From: Agarophyton chilense
Lineage: Eukaryota; Rhodophyta; Florideophyceae; Gracilariales; Gracilariaceae
Length of the DNA: 64,000 nucleotides
NCBI GenBank assembly: GCA_030374765.1
Contig: JARGXX010000003.1
Coordinates: 1,178,001 to 1,242,000 of the forward strand
Reading direction: 5' to 3'
Of the stretch, positions 1 to 12,148 are shown in pieces. Position 1 is the stretch's first letter. Every line of letters begins with the position of its first letter. The position numbers were made by a program, and so were the translations under genes. The notes under the pieces are model-generated. The model did not search any database. It saw only the letters and a program-made list of their open reading frames with translations, and was not told the origin of the DNA.

Positions 1-907
1 CAAGCTCTGCATAACTGTAATATAGAAAAGTGTACAGAAACGATACTGGATTTTTTTTGACGATGGAATAGAGGTATGAAACATGTGATCAGTTCGGGGA
101 AGCAATGGCAACAGGTTTATTCCTATCGGGTCGACAAGGAGGGGCATCGAATGGCTAGCTGTTGCATGCGCGGTGGCGACAATGTGTTTAAAACGATCAA
201 CAAATGGTATGAATATATCCATAAATATGGACGCGGGTGGGACTTCCTTTCAAAGGTATGATGCTTGTGTTTCAGAATAATGTGCGGTGAGTAGCAAACC
301 AGAAAGAAATGCAGCGCTGCAAGAGCAGCTAAGATCCAACGCCAGCGCAGCTGAACACCACATTCCGAACGATGTCGCAAAGGGTTTGTACTTGCAAAAC
401 GCGAAAATAGATTCACTGGGATAAGTTTCGAAAGGGAGAAAGTGGAAACGTCTCTCGGTCGCATTCTTATCTCCAAAATGTTGAGGCTGAAGACAGTCGC
501 GTTGTTGCCGAGTTGATTGTTTCCCTCCTCTCTTGAATAGTGTGTGGCGCCGTGGGACTATTCTCGCCCGTCCAACTCATGTGTACATCGTTCAGAACAT
601 AAGCCACTTTGGACACAAGCCACTTTGGCTTCTGTTCTGCAGACAAAGATTGGTTCGGCCTTAGTGACTTGGAAGTTGAGAGTTCCTTTTACAGAGCATC
701 TTGAGCATGGATTCTCTCGATCTTCACTAAATGGATGACTTTCTGGAGCATACCCCAAACACGAGGACCATCCTCGTGAACGGTTGTTTGATTGAGTTTT
801 CGAAATCCAAGTTGCTGAAGCACAATAGTGTAAGACATAAGGAATGTTAGCGCTCAACATGAGGATGAAAAGTGTAAAGCAATGTCCGTAAGCAACGTAC
901 GCGAACG
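1..907. repeat. Direct repeat copy 1 (identical to 37970-38876)
   Basis: Every stretch I compared between 1-907 and 37970-38876 is identical, including three chance reading frames that translate to the same residues. The copies diverge abruptly after the shared sequence gcgaacg at 901-907. The left limit is unknown because the window begins inside the repeat. The other copy lies about 0.4-1.3 kb upstream of the RGP1 gene, so this copy is a displaced piece of that region joined to Gypsy-1 sequence. No protein function is recognisable in it. Alternatives are a recent segmental duplication or an assembly artefact. Confidence 0.9.
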
Positions 908-1036
908 GTTCCCGTTCACGCAATCCTGCGGCGAAGGCGCGAGTCGGCGGAGGAGGCGCATTGTGTATTCGTCCGCATCGGCTACTCACGGATCAACCGG
1001 GCAAACTTTCAATAACCCATCCCCGACGAATTCGGC

Positions 1037-2198
1037 TTCGACCTACGGATATACCGGACTCAGGATGAGATCGGCTATTGTGACCGACTTGCGGCGTTGG
1101 AAACTTACGCATGGCGCGGTCAACCGCGAGTGCGTCAAGAAGCGATCTGCTGGGTCCGTCCGATCATTCGTGCCGAGTTCCGTCACCTTCGTCGTGAGTC
1201 CCGATATCGGTGGTTACAGAACTTCATCCGCGAGGAGCGTCGGGGCAGATCCCGCTTTGGGTTCTTTGTTCCTTATCAGAACACGGAGATAAACCGGATT
1301 AGTTCCTTCTATCAGTTCGGGCGATACGTTCCCCTGCTTGGGTGGTGGTCCTCCGTCGAGGTGTGCCGGGGATGTTACGCGGAGTTGCCTCCAGGATCCG
1401 CACTCCGGCTTATGGTCCGTGGTCCTAACCGAATGGGCAGTCCGCGCCGCGGCGTACGTCTTGTGAGAAGCCTACAACCAGTATCGACTGTGGTATCTTC
1501 CTCCGCGTTTGCGTGGTTACATCCGGCAGCTGGACCTTCAACTCCCTCTTGGAGGTGTCAGTAACACTGATGAAGCTCAGGAGCTCATCGACATCATTGG
1601 GCGTGTCGACTGGGCTGTCGTACCTGTCCGGCAGAGCGGCCGTGTTCAAGAAGCTGGTGGGGCTGATCGGTCTCCTGGGCGTCGCACGCCGTTGGCGGGA
1701 GATTTCATCTTCTTTAACCCATGGGAGCAGCAAGAGATCTCCGAGGCGGAGGCGTCGGCACTCCGGATGGCTCCGCGAGGCATAACATACGGGCACCCCG
1801 TGGGGTTTGTCAACTCGGATGACATCTACTACGCCTATGGCAGTGATGATCTCCCGGAGGAGGAGGACGAATACCGTGGCGAAGAGGTCATGGAAGACGT
1901 GGGAGACCCCGATGGGGCCGATATTACGGCGCAGTCGGCGCAGGGAGCGACTCACGCAGGTGCAGTGGTCGATCCAGTGGCGGCGGCGTTGCCAAACGAA
2001 CCGGAAGTGATCGAGGTTCCCATACGCCCAGAGGCGGTCGTGATCTCCCAGTTCCTTCGGGGTGTTGGACTGAACGCGCAAGCGGCGAGCGGCGACATCG
2101 GTACGATGAGAGACGCCCTCGTAGCACGCCTGACCGGCGGGAGTAACTCCGCTAGCGATTCGGTTGGCGCGCACGGCAATCCGGGTTCTTCCAACTAA
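1037..2198 (+). pseudogene. Antisense ORF of Gypsy-1 (between pol and the missing 3' LTR)
   Basis: A frame beginning near 1037 runs on the strand opposite to gag-pol. It reads as an Arg-rich helical N-part with a CRGC cysteine pair around 1364-1375. It needs a frame change near 1395-1440 and crosses one TGA at 1464-1466, then stays open to 2198. The last 220 residues contain an acidic run around 1848-1885 (EEEDEY) and an Ala/Ser/Gly-rich end. It stops 213 bp short of the end of the chromodomain frame, so it is convergent with pol. I recognise no domain. It could be an accessory protein, an antisense Gag-like protein, or captured DNA. Gypsy-2 has an antisense frame in the same position. Confidence 0.5.
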
Positions 2199-2410
2199 TT
2201 TCTTGTGGTTTTGGTTAGTATATCTCGCTGCGCGGTAGTGTGTGCAGCAACTTCGAAAATAGTAAACTGCTTCCGTCTATGCCATTTTTGTTTTCTTTCT
2301 TCTCTTCCACTTCTTCTGAGTGTCCTTCTCCAGGTCTTCTGTGCATCTTCTCCTTCTCCCAAGGGTCCTTATCCAGATCTTCTGTTCCATTATCCCCATC
2401 GGGTGTCTTC

Positions 2411-4593
2411 TTATACCACTTGGGCTCGGTTTATGGTAACCGGCAAAGCCGTGACAGTACGACGATGATACTGTCCCACGCTTGACAGAGGTAGGTGCTC
2501 TATCGGTTCGACTGAATCCCATTCTGGGCCGTACCCGTACCAACGGACCAAGTATTGGATATACCCCTTTGGGTGGTAGGAGTGCTCCAAAATGCGTCCG
2601 ACCACAAACTCTTGTCAGTACACTTCCCAGCCATCCCGTATGGCGGTGTCGCTATTTACGGGTGGTACCCCTCCTGAGCCGGAGGGTGCCGAAGTGATCA
2701 CGCGTTGGGCGGCTTCGCTCCGGTCGGACCGTGTAGCGCGCAAGGCAGTCCTCGGCTGAGTAGAATTTCGACCCGACTTCGGCGGTTCAATTTCCCCAAG
2801 TGCCGGGCTTGTTTCGGCGCTTTCCACTCCGGTTGGAGGGCCCACACCAGCTGGTAACCCGGGTGGTCGTTTCGCTAATCGGCGTGGTGAAGCTCGCTTC
2901 GGCGGTGAGATTCGCTGGGGCGGTGGCGCATTGTCGCACCTCTCTGTCCCACGGCGAGGTTCTGTGTAGTCACGTGAACGTTCCAATGGCTGGCTGTCCG
3001 GCGTCGGCGCCGTGGATGTATCCGCCTCCCTGTGCGGGGTACTTGGCGGTGCGTCGTCCACTCATACTGTATCAGGCTGCAGTGCGTCGAGCGCATTTGC
3101 ATTCCGTATTGCACGTGTGGTGACACCTCGGCGAGTGTTGGTGGCGTTATCCGCAGCTGCGTTCTGAGGCTTGGATAGCGACTGCGTCGAGTCGTGCAGG
3201 ACGTCGGTATCAGGCACCCCTGATGGGCGACGAATGACACGCGACGGTGCGGCGTTTCCAGCGACGGTCTCGACCGGATTACGACGGCTGTCGGGCGCCT
3301 CTCCCTCTTTAGACGATGCACCGGAGGTGGTGTCCGTCGGGTGGACTGGGGAGGAGCGATGAATGCGCGACATCCTTGCGGGTTGGGCGCCGTGGGTAGC
3401 GGAAGGTCAGACAAACCCCGAGATAGATGTGGTAACGCGTAGGGACGTGGGTGGACCTGGGGTAAGGGGGTCGATGAATCCGTTTCAACAGGATCAGTCA
3501 CACCAGTAGGTTGGGATGTTAACGGCGGAGGAGCCGATACCACGCGATCGCGGGAGATGCGTTTGTGATTACCATCGAAATCAACAATGACAGTGTCAGA
3601 AGCCATCGAAATAACCCGAAAGGGGCCGTCGGCAACGGGGGACAGCTTGTGGCGTTTCTCTTTCTCTGGGGTCCAATACTCCTTGCGGATGAATATATAA
3701 CCGTCGGGGGCGAGACGTGGCGGCGAGCGAGGGGCTTTCATATCAAATTCACGCTTGTAAGCGGCCTGGGCTCGTCCCATTGAACGCCGTGTAGCGGGAA
3801 CGAGCTTCGTGAGCCAAGTTTTCCACGCTTCTAGGTAAACAGTCGGTGACGGAAAGGTATCCAGCGTGGGCTGTGGTTCAAGCGCCACGGGCGGTGGGGT
3901 ACGGGACAGTAACAGCCCGAAGGGCGTTAATTCAGTTGTCCTGTGCACCTGCGTATTGTACGCAAAGGTGAGCGCATCAGTGAACAAGTCCCAATCTTTG
4001 GGGTGGTCTGCAACGTATGAACGGAGTGTCGCAAGTAGTGTCCGGTTGAACCGTTCGGCTTGCCCATTAGTTTGGGGGTGGTAAGTGGTCGTGAACAGGT
4101 TCTTAATGCCCAAGATGCCACACACATCCTCGAAGAAACGAGAGGCGAACTGTCTCCCGTTATCGGAGAGGTGGTTGACCGGTGGACCCTAGACGAAGAC
4201 CCATTGTAGGACGAAGGCTTGAGCCACGCTCATAGCGGAGATCTTCTGTAACGGTACGGTACGGACCAGCTTGGAGAAGCGATCCGTAATTACGAGTAAG
4301 AACTTATAATTGCGCTTGGTGGTAAGGAAGGGACAGAGTATATCGATGGCCACAAACTCCAATGGAGCGTGAGCTGGAAACAGCTTCAACTTCGTCGCAT
4401 GACGGCGGAGTTTGACACGGTTCCGAGGGCAATCGGTACAAAACCGCACGGTTGCGTAGCAGTCCACTGCCATGGCAGGCCAGTAAAAGTTACGGCGTAG
4501 GGTGAGGTAAAGTTTCCGTCCCCCGACGTGGCCACTCAGTTTGGAGTAGTGCAACAACCGCAAGACTCTCGACTGGAGGTTATGTGGTACCAC
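2411..4593 (-). pseudogene. Gypsy-1 integrase and chromodomain (broken)
   Basis: The segment shows an integrase zinc-binding region (HHCC-type, ending in CTDC), then the catalytic core with FVAIDIL for the first Asp, SDNGRQF for the second Asp, and the invariant NGQAERFNRTL stretch carrying the Glu. The C-terminal part follows. A stop interrupts the core near 4189, and the frame changes between about 2875 and 3400. A terminal chromodomain-like block at 2411-2605 (GRILEH, YLVRWYGYG) marks the element as a chromovirus. Chromodomains usually bind methylated histone H3 and direct integration into heterochromatin. Confidence 0.85.
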
Positions 4594-4626
4594 GATTTGT
4601 GGGTGCGATCCGCCGGTCCGTACAAG

Positions 4627-5641
4627 TTATCTGGCGTCATTCACCTGAAAGGGGAGAGTACCTCCTCCATTGAGTTGAGCGCGGACCTTTGCGCAGAACG
4701 GGTCAGCGAATTGCTCCCGTATCATCTCCTCTGGAGTAATAGGCACGAAGTTCCCTGGACAGGGTTTCTCGGAATCTTCTGAGAGAAGAAAGTCGTCCAA
4801 TTCGGAACCGGAATCTGAAGAGTCCGTGTCTCGTTCCTCGTTCTCAATGGTAGCGTCGTCGCCATTCACTGCAAAGCAGGGTATTTCATCGTCTTTGACG
4901 GGTAGTGCTTCGCCGGTAGTGAACAGGCGGGAGAGAGCATCGGCTTGGGTGTTGCGCGATCCTTTTCGGTACTGCACGTCAAATTCAAATTCCGCTAGAC
5001 GGAGACGCCAACGCATCAAGCGGCCTGAAGGCTCTGAGATGGAGAGTAGCCATCGAAGTGATGCGTGGTCCGTTAAAACGGTGAAATGATTACCCATGAG
5101 ATAGGAGCGCAACGTTTGTAATGCCCACACTACTGCAAGGCATTCCTTCTCCGAGACGGAGTAATTCTTCTCATGGACGTTGAGCGATGGGGATCAGTAC
5201 CCTACGGGGCATCTTTCCCCATTGGGTGCAGTTTGAAACAGTGCACAACCTACTTTGTAGTCGCTGGCGTCCGTATCTACGGTGAAGGGCCTTCCAGGCT
5301 TGGGAAACGAGAGGATCCGGGCGGAGACGACAGAATCCCTAAGAGAGTTGAAAGATTCCGTTTGAGCGAGGGTTAAGGGGTCCAGTGTTGGTGGGTGGCC
5401 TTTCCGAAAAAGCACGTTTAACGGTGCAGCCTTGTCCGCAAAGCGGGATGAATCGTCGGTAGACGTTCGCGAGTCCCAGAAAGGAACGAAGCTCGGTTTG
5501 CGTCCGCGGTTCTTTAGCCTCTTTGAGTGACTTAACACGAGTATCTTCGATTGAAACACGTCCTGGACGGATAACATGGCCGAGATACTTCACGGTGTCC
5601 GTGAAGAAGTCAAATTTCTTCAACTTGAGTGACACCCGCAT
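4627..5641 (-). pseudogene. Gypsy-1 RT thumb/connection and RNase H (broken)
   Basis: Downstream of the RT palm the frame shifts near 5610-5641 and continues as the thumb region (YLGHVIRPG, then FLGLANVYRRFI). It shifts again near 5400-5577 into RNase H, where DTDASDYKVGCALFQ carries the first catalytic Asp. A stop follows at about 5194-5196, and the RNase H tail continues from 5130 (TDHASLRWLL, then RNTQADALSRL). The last residues to 4627 are the linker towards integrase. Three separate breaks make this nonfunctional. Confidence 0.85.
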
Positions 5642-7415
5642 CTCGAAGCGTGGTCATGATATCCCTCAAATGAGTGAGATGTTTTTCCAGATTATCTGAG
5701 AAGAAGATTATGTCATCCAGGTAGACCAGGCAGGCACGCCATTTAAAGCGGGCCAATAGGATGTCGATGGCTCGCTGGAAAGTAGCGGGGGCGTTGGTAA
5801 GTCCAAAAGGTATCCGTTTGAAACGGTAAAGACCGGAGTGACACGCGAAAGCGGTTTTATCCTGGTCTTGCTTCCTTACCGGAACTTGCCAGTATCCCCA
5901 ATTGGCGTCCAGGGTTCTAAAGACGGTGGCGGTGCCTAGCGAGTCAATGTACTCGTCCATTCTTGTGATTGGATACACGTCCTTGACGGTGACCGCATTC
6001 AACCGACGGTAGTCAACGCAAAACCTCCAGGAACCATCCTGCTTTGGAGCCAGTACTATTGGAGAAGCCCACGGCGACTGAGCCGGTTCAATGACTCCTG
6101 CTCGAAGCATTTTATCCACTTGTGCCTTTTCCTCCGCGCGTGCGGCGGGTCTTGCACGGTATGGGTGCTGAGAGATGGGTCGGGTGTCCGGTAGCAAATC
6201 AATCCTGTGTTCCGTAGTGGCAATCTCACCAAGGGAGCCGTCCCACATAGTGGTTAAGTCCCTTAAAAGTTCTCGCAATCGAGGGCGGTATGACTCCGGG
6301 ACGTGGCTGAGATGCAGGTCCTCGAGCTCTTGGACTGGATCGGGGCGGTCACAACTCGTTGAAACGGGCTGCGTCCCTGATGTTACAGGTTGAACCCCGG
6401 GTACCGGCGATGAAACGAGTTCCGGGCTGTCCCCCTCCTTAGAGTGAACGAGTCCGGGAACGTCAGCTGCGGTCAGCTTTTTCGGCACCATAGCGACGGG
6501 GTGCGGCATGACGGCCCCTATCACTTGGTTCTTCACCAGATACTGGGGTAGAGTCCCTAGATTGGCGATCAGCACGTGAAACGGTTGGTTTGGCTCCGCA
6601 TGGACGATTGCATTCGCAATTGAGAGGCTGTGCCTGTCATACAGTGACGACAATGGTTGTAAGACCCTGAGTCCGTGTTGACGGGAGGTTACTTTCACCA
6701 TCATTTGGGACTCAGGCGGGACGCAAAACGACGCTGCGATGCGGAGCTTATTAGATTCACAGTTATCCAGTCCAGGTTCCTGTTCTGCCGGTAGCTGGAC
6801 ATGCTTCTTCGGGGCACGCCTATGCGGACGACGAACGACCGGAGTCGACGATCCATCCTCTATCTCGACACGCCGTTTGCGGGGGAAGATCGCTTCGACG
6901 AAGCGGTCGCAAAAGTCACAACCCAAGATGATTGGGGCGGCTAATTTCCGACATATGACGAAGTCGAGTTTCACCACGCAAGCGCCAACGCGGACTACCA
7001 GTTCTATGACTCCCACCGTATCCAACGGTTTGTTGTTCGCGTCAGCGACCTCCGGGACGTGGTAGCGGCGGATCCTAGACTGCAAAGCAGGCAGTAACAC
7101 TTCCTCCACGACAAAGTTCGGACCGGCACCGGTGTCTAAGACGCTAAGGTGTCGCACCATAAACTGGGGTGAAAGGCCAAGGTCAGCATAGACCTTGTAG
7201 TTTCTCTTGGCCATCACCAGAACTCTATCCGGGAACCGGTTATGGGAAACACGTTTCCACGGAAGACGCAGAACACGAAAGTGTTCCGAGTTCATGTCAT
7301 CGACGGCCTCTTTCCTTGAAAGGATTTTGACCGGGGAGCGAGGCTTGGACGCCTCGGGCGCCGTCGACCTCGACTCTGAGGGCGCCCCTCCTTGAGAGGA
7401 GACTCCCACATTTAG
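5610..7415 (-). pseudogene. Gypsy-1 protease and reverse transcriptase
   Basis: This is the longest intact pol piece of Gypsy-1, about 600 codons. The retropepsin active site LDTGAGPNFV lies about 95 residues in (near 7125-7150). The reverse transcriptase begins near 6250. WRFCVDYRRLN is fingers/palm, IPFGLTNAPATFQR is a conserved block, and YLDDIIFF is the catalytic YxDD box. The frame is -1 relative to gag and is open across the gag stop at 7412-7414, so expression probably needed a -1 ribosomal frameshift or a fused precursor. It ends by frameshift near 5610-5641. Confidence 0.9.
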
Positions 7416-9472
7416 TTTTTCTGGGCCTGCTCCGCAGAAGGCGGCTGCTCAGGGCGTCGAGCGGGCATCGCCTGGCCATCAGGTCCAGAAGGTTCCGCAG
7501 AAGCGGTGAGGTGACCGACGACGTCGGTGACACGGGATTCCGGTGCAGGTACCACCCGAGCTCGGGGAAACGACACATGACGTGGAACATCCGTTCGAGC
7601 ACGGATATACGATGCAATCGGAACAGCTGCTTTGTTCTCCGGGGATAGGGCCTCGTAATTGACTACGACTTGTGCCCATTCTCGGAGAGACAACACCCAC
7701 TGTGGAGAAGTATGGCCTGGTTTGTAGCAGAGATGACAAATCAGACCAGAAGCCGGTGTTTGGTGGCGAGGCTCGGCGAACTTCACCGCGGGGCGGGTAC
7801 CTCTCCAACCAGGACGCGAAAAGCGGACATTACCACTCTCGTGTGGGACACTTGGCGCACGAACGCGACCATTATCCGCATAGAGTAGCGTATCATCCTC
7901 AATCACGTATTGTGACTCGTCCAAGGTTGAGGGTAACTCCGTTGTCGGGTTGGAATGAACGTCGCTATGGGCTAGCTGCACGTTAGCATAATCCCTTCAA
8001 GAGGTCTGTTCGTCGATCATCGAAGCTGACGGGGTACCCGGCTGTAACATCAACGCTTTTGCGGATCTAACCCTTGATCCAGGAGTGCGTGCGCGCAGGG
8101 CTTCACCTTCTGCGCGAGCGAACTGCACTAGTTCCAAATACGTGGCTTTAGGTCTATCTTCTCGACGTGGAGCAACAACAGTCCGGATCGCCGGGTCCAA
8201 ACCATCGACAAACGTGGTACAACGCTCTTTAGCGGGGTAATCATTGCCACAGCGGTGGAAGGTCTTGTTAAGGCGCGACGAATAATCGGTTTCCGACTCG
8301 CCTGGACGTTGGCGAGTGTCCCTCAGGTCTAGTATAGCCTGCTGAATGGCGGAGTTAGTAGCATACGACCTCAGGAAGTATTGAACTGCTTCAGGCCAGC
8401 ATGTGAGCTCTTCTTTGGAGGCGCGTGATGAACTTCTGACAGAGTGATACTGGTCTTCTGCAAGCCCACGTAAAAAGTACGGCAAGGCAATGTAGAACTG
8501 TCCCTCGTTCATTCCAAGGATGTCAGCTTCCGCGACAAAGCGTGCCAAAAAATCCAACACCAGCATTGGGTCTTCTCCAGTAAACAACTGGTTGCGATGT
8601 GAGAGCTGCATTCGCTTAATGCAGTCCTTCACTCTTCCCGTACCACGGGGTGTACGATCCAAAGAGGAGTCCTCCAAACGGTAGTACCGGTATGATAAGA
8701 GCTTCTTAAAGAACGAATTGGTCGGTCTCAGCTCCTTCAAACCTGTGTGCTTCCTTCCCTTCGTGCAGGCGCGGATCACACCATGGGTGGCTGTTGACCG
8801 CTTAGAGCGTGAGGAACGCTCACGGCAAGCTACTTCCACCGATGGATCGGAAGAGTCGGACTCCGAGGATGAGGAGTCTGACGGTTCGGGATCCGTGTTT
8901 CTTCGCTTCCTTCGAGCCTGGCGCTTCTCTTTCTTATTTCCCTTGTGGGATACTTCAACCGGCTCGGCCGGATCATCCCCCGACATTAGGGTTTGTTCCA
9001 ACGTCTCGAGAGGGCTTTGGACGCGCGAGAACTTGTCCGCTACGACCTTGACAAGAACGGAGGGTCCACCAAGGGACTCTAGAATCCAGTTCACATCCGC
9101 ACGGAGGACACGGAGGTCCTCAGAGAAATCCTGCGTAGCAGTGTCATCCATCTTCTTGCGAAGGGAATCAAACTCCTCTGCAAGGATGACTTGAGCTTCC
9201 CGCATAGAGAGGATTTGCTCTTCCACAGCTGCAAAGCTGGGATGGAGGGTGACATCCATAGTAGGGGAAAGCATCTGGGCGGCGGCAGACGCCGGTCCTG
9301 CTCCACTTCCTGGGGGTGTCGAATCAGAGACAGGAGGTCTCGAGGTCCTTCCACCTGGCACGCCAGTCGATCCACCGGTATGAGACCGTGAACGGACCGG
9401 GATACGGGATGGTTGCGATGGTTCCGGTGCACTGGTTTGACTCCGCTTCCTCGGACGGTCTTTGGACGACAT
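7412..9472 (-). pseudogene. Gypsy-1 Gag (one in-frame stop)
   Basis: The ATG at 9472 opens a 491-codon frame (7997-9472). After its stop, the same frame resumes and runs to 7412. The N-part is basic and Ser/Pro-rich. Next come a helical region and an acidic Ser/Glu stretch, then the retrotransposon Gag domain (SYRYYRLEDSSLD, SRLNKTFHRCGNDY). In the second part CHLCYKPGHTSPQW is a CCHC-like knuckle whose last Cys is replaced by Trp. Gag would package the RNA in virus-like particles. The internal stop and the altered knuckle both point to decay. Confidence 0.85.
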
Positions 9473-9618
9473 GAGATCAGAATCCGTTACACGTGAGTAT
9501 CCAAACAGGATCGGCTAGTGGGGCCAAGAAACTTCCTCAAAGAGGGCAACTGAGATCAACCTCAATTTGCGAGTCCTATTTCCCATTAATCGTGTCTGAG
9601 TGTGCCCGACTCAAACTT

Positions 9619-9634
9619 CTAAGTCGGGAGACCA
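9619..9634 (-). other. Gypsy-1 primer-binding site
   Basis: On the minus strand TGGTCTCCCGACTTAG lies three bases after the LTR end ...CCTACA. It begins with TGG, the complement of a tRNA CCA end. Gypsy-2 has the same 16-mer with one change (TGGTTTCCCGACTTAG), which supports the assignment and implies a shared primer tRNA. Confidence 0.75.
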
Positions 9635-9637
9635 GTT

Positions 9638-10524
9638 TGTAGGACAACGCCTGGAGCGGAGACACCACGAAGATGTTCGGCATCTTCCTCTCTGGAGAGA
9701 CACGCCTCAGGCGGAGGAGACGCGTCCCAGCGGAGCACAGGAACAGAGCCACTCTGGAAAGGCACGATGGGGTCGGGTGTAAGACCGACGCCAATCCGGC
9801 GGAATATACCTAGAGTGTTTAGGTGAGCACGGCACAGCCCGGGGTGTGACCAATCCTAGGCGGAGCGGTATCACGGCGATTGTCGGAAAAGGAGCGAGGA
9901 AACACTCGTATGAGGGGGACGAGCGGGGTGAGTGAGGCGGCCCCTCACGAGACCCAAAAAGGAGAACAAGAGGAAAACGGGGCCGAAACCCTATACAGGG
10001 GCGACGATACGACAAGTGTCGGCGATTAAATATGAACAAACGGTGGTGGTAGAACTCTGGTCGACAGAGGGGTGGATGAACTAACGGGAAACGGGCGCTC
10101 AGGCAATATGCGGTGAAGACGCACCGAAGGCGAAAAGTTCAGAGCCAAGACTCCCTCCTTGGGATCTCCCAAGAGGGTGTTTACTGGGGAGCAGTGCTCA
10201 ACCTCCTAAGTAGTGTAGCGCGCGGTCCCTGACAGTGGGCGCGCGCCCGAAAATAGACACTAAATAGCTATAGCGTAGCTAAATAAATACTGAAAATTAC
10301 TCAATATTACAAATCAATAGGTACGATCCGGGGCACATGTGGCACGCCTCGTACTTGCGCGTCGGCATCCGTGCAGTCCGCGTGTTCCACCAGTGTGCAC
10401 CTCCAGTCCTAGCCGGTCGTCGGCACGCAATAGCGGTATAGCTTGTCATAGCCCAAGCTAGTCCTCAAGCGAGCGAAAACTCTAAGTCCTGGGAAGAAAC
10501 CCCCTTGAAGGGCATCGTCCTTCA
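9638..10524 (-). repeat. Gypsy-1 5' LTR (887 bp)
   Basis: The bounds come from comparison with the solo LTR at 35547-37214, whose ends are fixed by a TSD. On the minus strand the LTR begins TGAAGGACGATG and ends GTCCTACA, giving TG...CA. It differs from the solo copy by an extra segment of about 140 bp (roughly 10351-10490) and by lacking the nested 916-bp LTR. It would hold the element's promoter and polyadenylation signals. Confidence 0.88.
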
Positions 10525-12148
10525 GATATCATTTTATTCTGTCTGCTGTCAAAGAGGACGCAAATGCGTTCTTAGCCCGTAATAACTTTTAGAATTTGTC
10601 GAGCTCCCGTAGAAGTTTTTGAGGTACACTGAACTCAGCGAGGTTTGAACCCTGTGTTCATCAGTCTCCGAGCGGTCGTGAAACCACTGAGGTGCTGTTA
10701 GCGAAGACAACTGTCTAAAGAATGTACTTCAAAGAAGGAGAAACATGGTTAGAAAACTAGTTCTTTACTTAGAAAATAGAATACGCCGCTGCAGTATGGA
10801 AAACAGCGATTTTTACTAATTTTTTGGAAATTAGAACTTGCCTCATGTGAGGCCAGTCCGCCGGGCGGGTAGACACTAGGTTTGTTGATATCCTAACTTG
10901 GCAGGCATTGTCGCAATCGGTGTGATAATTCACGTGACACTACCCGAAAGATGACCACCGATTTTGTGCTCCTGAGCACAATATTTCTTTCCGCAGAAGT
11001 ATGAGGACTTTCATGTATAGAGTAACCCCTATATCGGTAGGCATCATATAGGACATGAAACTAATTTCAAAATCTTACAACGATTCGTAAGAGACATCAA
11101 CCGACCATCAAGATTCGGTGGGCACGATAGGTTAACGACTGATCAAGCTGTAGTACACAAATAGTGTGAAGTATCTTCCTCAAAAAATTCTACGCTCTCT
11201 TCTCATTTTGCATCGATTTTTAAATTCTGGGCACTTTTCAACTTCCAAACATCATGACCAAGAAATACGATTTTCTTGTGAACAACTTTAGATCTGAGCG
11301 CCGCAAAAAGAACCGTGCTAACAGGGCGTTGTTGTCACAACCAATACGTCCAATTACAGAACTGTTTTAGACAGCTGCAAACCGAGCCCGGAATTACAAC
11401 GTACACAAAGCATAACGTCTTTTAAAAGCGTTTACAGCAGAACACCAAGTACAAGATCTAATTATAGTTAAAGATCAAAGCTCTACTCTTGTTATCAATC
11501 TTATTGATCATCACTGCAATAATTGAACAGAAAATTTGTTAAGGAACGACACCGTCGGCTCCTTGGTTCAGGGATTATGTCACGTTCAAAACAATTGTGG
11601 CCATCAAAATGTGTTGTTAACCAACCAATAGTGACAGATCTCTCGAAATCGGCTCAAAAGTAATCAAAATGTTGAAAGTTTTCGAAAGACGTATAGAGTT
11701 CAACTTGATGGCCAAATTTTTCTGAAACTAAGAGCAACGCAGTTGACAGTTGGTATGATATATGGTATATCCGAAAGGTTTTGGTTTAAATGTGAAAAAT
11801 TCGGTTCGCATTGTTGATGCTTTGCTACACACAATCATGATTGTCGGGCTCAACTTAGGTGTTCGGTATGAAGAAGTTTTGAAACTAATGTATCAACATT
11901 GTTCTACTACATCCAACAAAATTACAGTAACAATAGCAACAGCTACGTAAAGCTCAACAAGAGAACGAGTTTATGAAGTTAAGGAATGGAATGGAAGTAG
12001 AGAACTGCCGTATTCTATTTATAAGGATCCGTACATAGCTTTGCTGACATGAATTTGATTAAGAGGTTTTGTCAGCGAATATATTTTTTGTGACGTAACA
12101 GAAACAGCTGGAAGAATATTTTTACTTTACAATGCCATGTTTTCTGTT
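10525..12148. other. No gene recognised
   Basis: AT-richer sequence with no frame I can support. It includes a tRNA-like A/B-box pair on the minus strand near 10630-10705 and a perfect 7-bp inverted repeat, TGTGCTC...GAGCACA, at 10965-10980. A short plus-strand frame at 11762-11950 has no recognisable motif. Confidence 0.5.

Larger units (their letters stand above)
908..10524 (-). mobile_element. Gypsy-1: truncated Ty3/gypsy chromovirus
   Basis: Read on the minus strand the order is 5' LTR, PBS, gag, protease, reverse transcriptase, RNase H, integrase and chromodomain, which is the Ty3/gypsy chromovirus order. An antisense frame follows the chromodomain. No second LTR is found before 908, where the sequence changes abruptly into the 907-bp duplicated segment. 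In Gypsy-2 the chromodomain-to-3'-LTR distance is about 1.4-1.5 kb; the same distance here would place the missing LTR near 900-950, close to the junction. Frames are broken by stops and frameshifts, so the copy is dead. The flank right of the 5' LTR is GATAT, and no matching TSD is visible. Confidence 0.9.

Noticed and set aside
123-476. 117-codon minus-strand frame in the duplicated segment (also 38092-38445)
   Set aside because: No motif. Identity between copies reflects the DNA duplication and says nothing about coding.
1425-2174. 249-codon minus-strand frame opposite the Gypsy-1 antisense ORF
   Set aside because: It would be sense to Gypsy-1, but it has no integrase, envelope or other motif. 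The plus-strand frame has the more protein-like acidic and helical pattern.
7412-7424. Canonical -1 slippery heptamer at the Gypsy-1 gag/pol junction
   Set aside because: The run has five A's after G (G-AAA-AAC), so the X-XXY-YYZ rule is not met; kept only as a near match.
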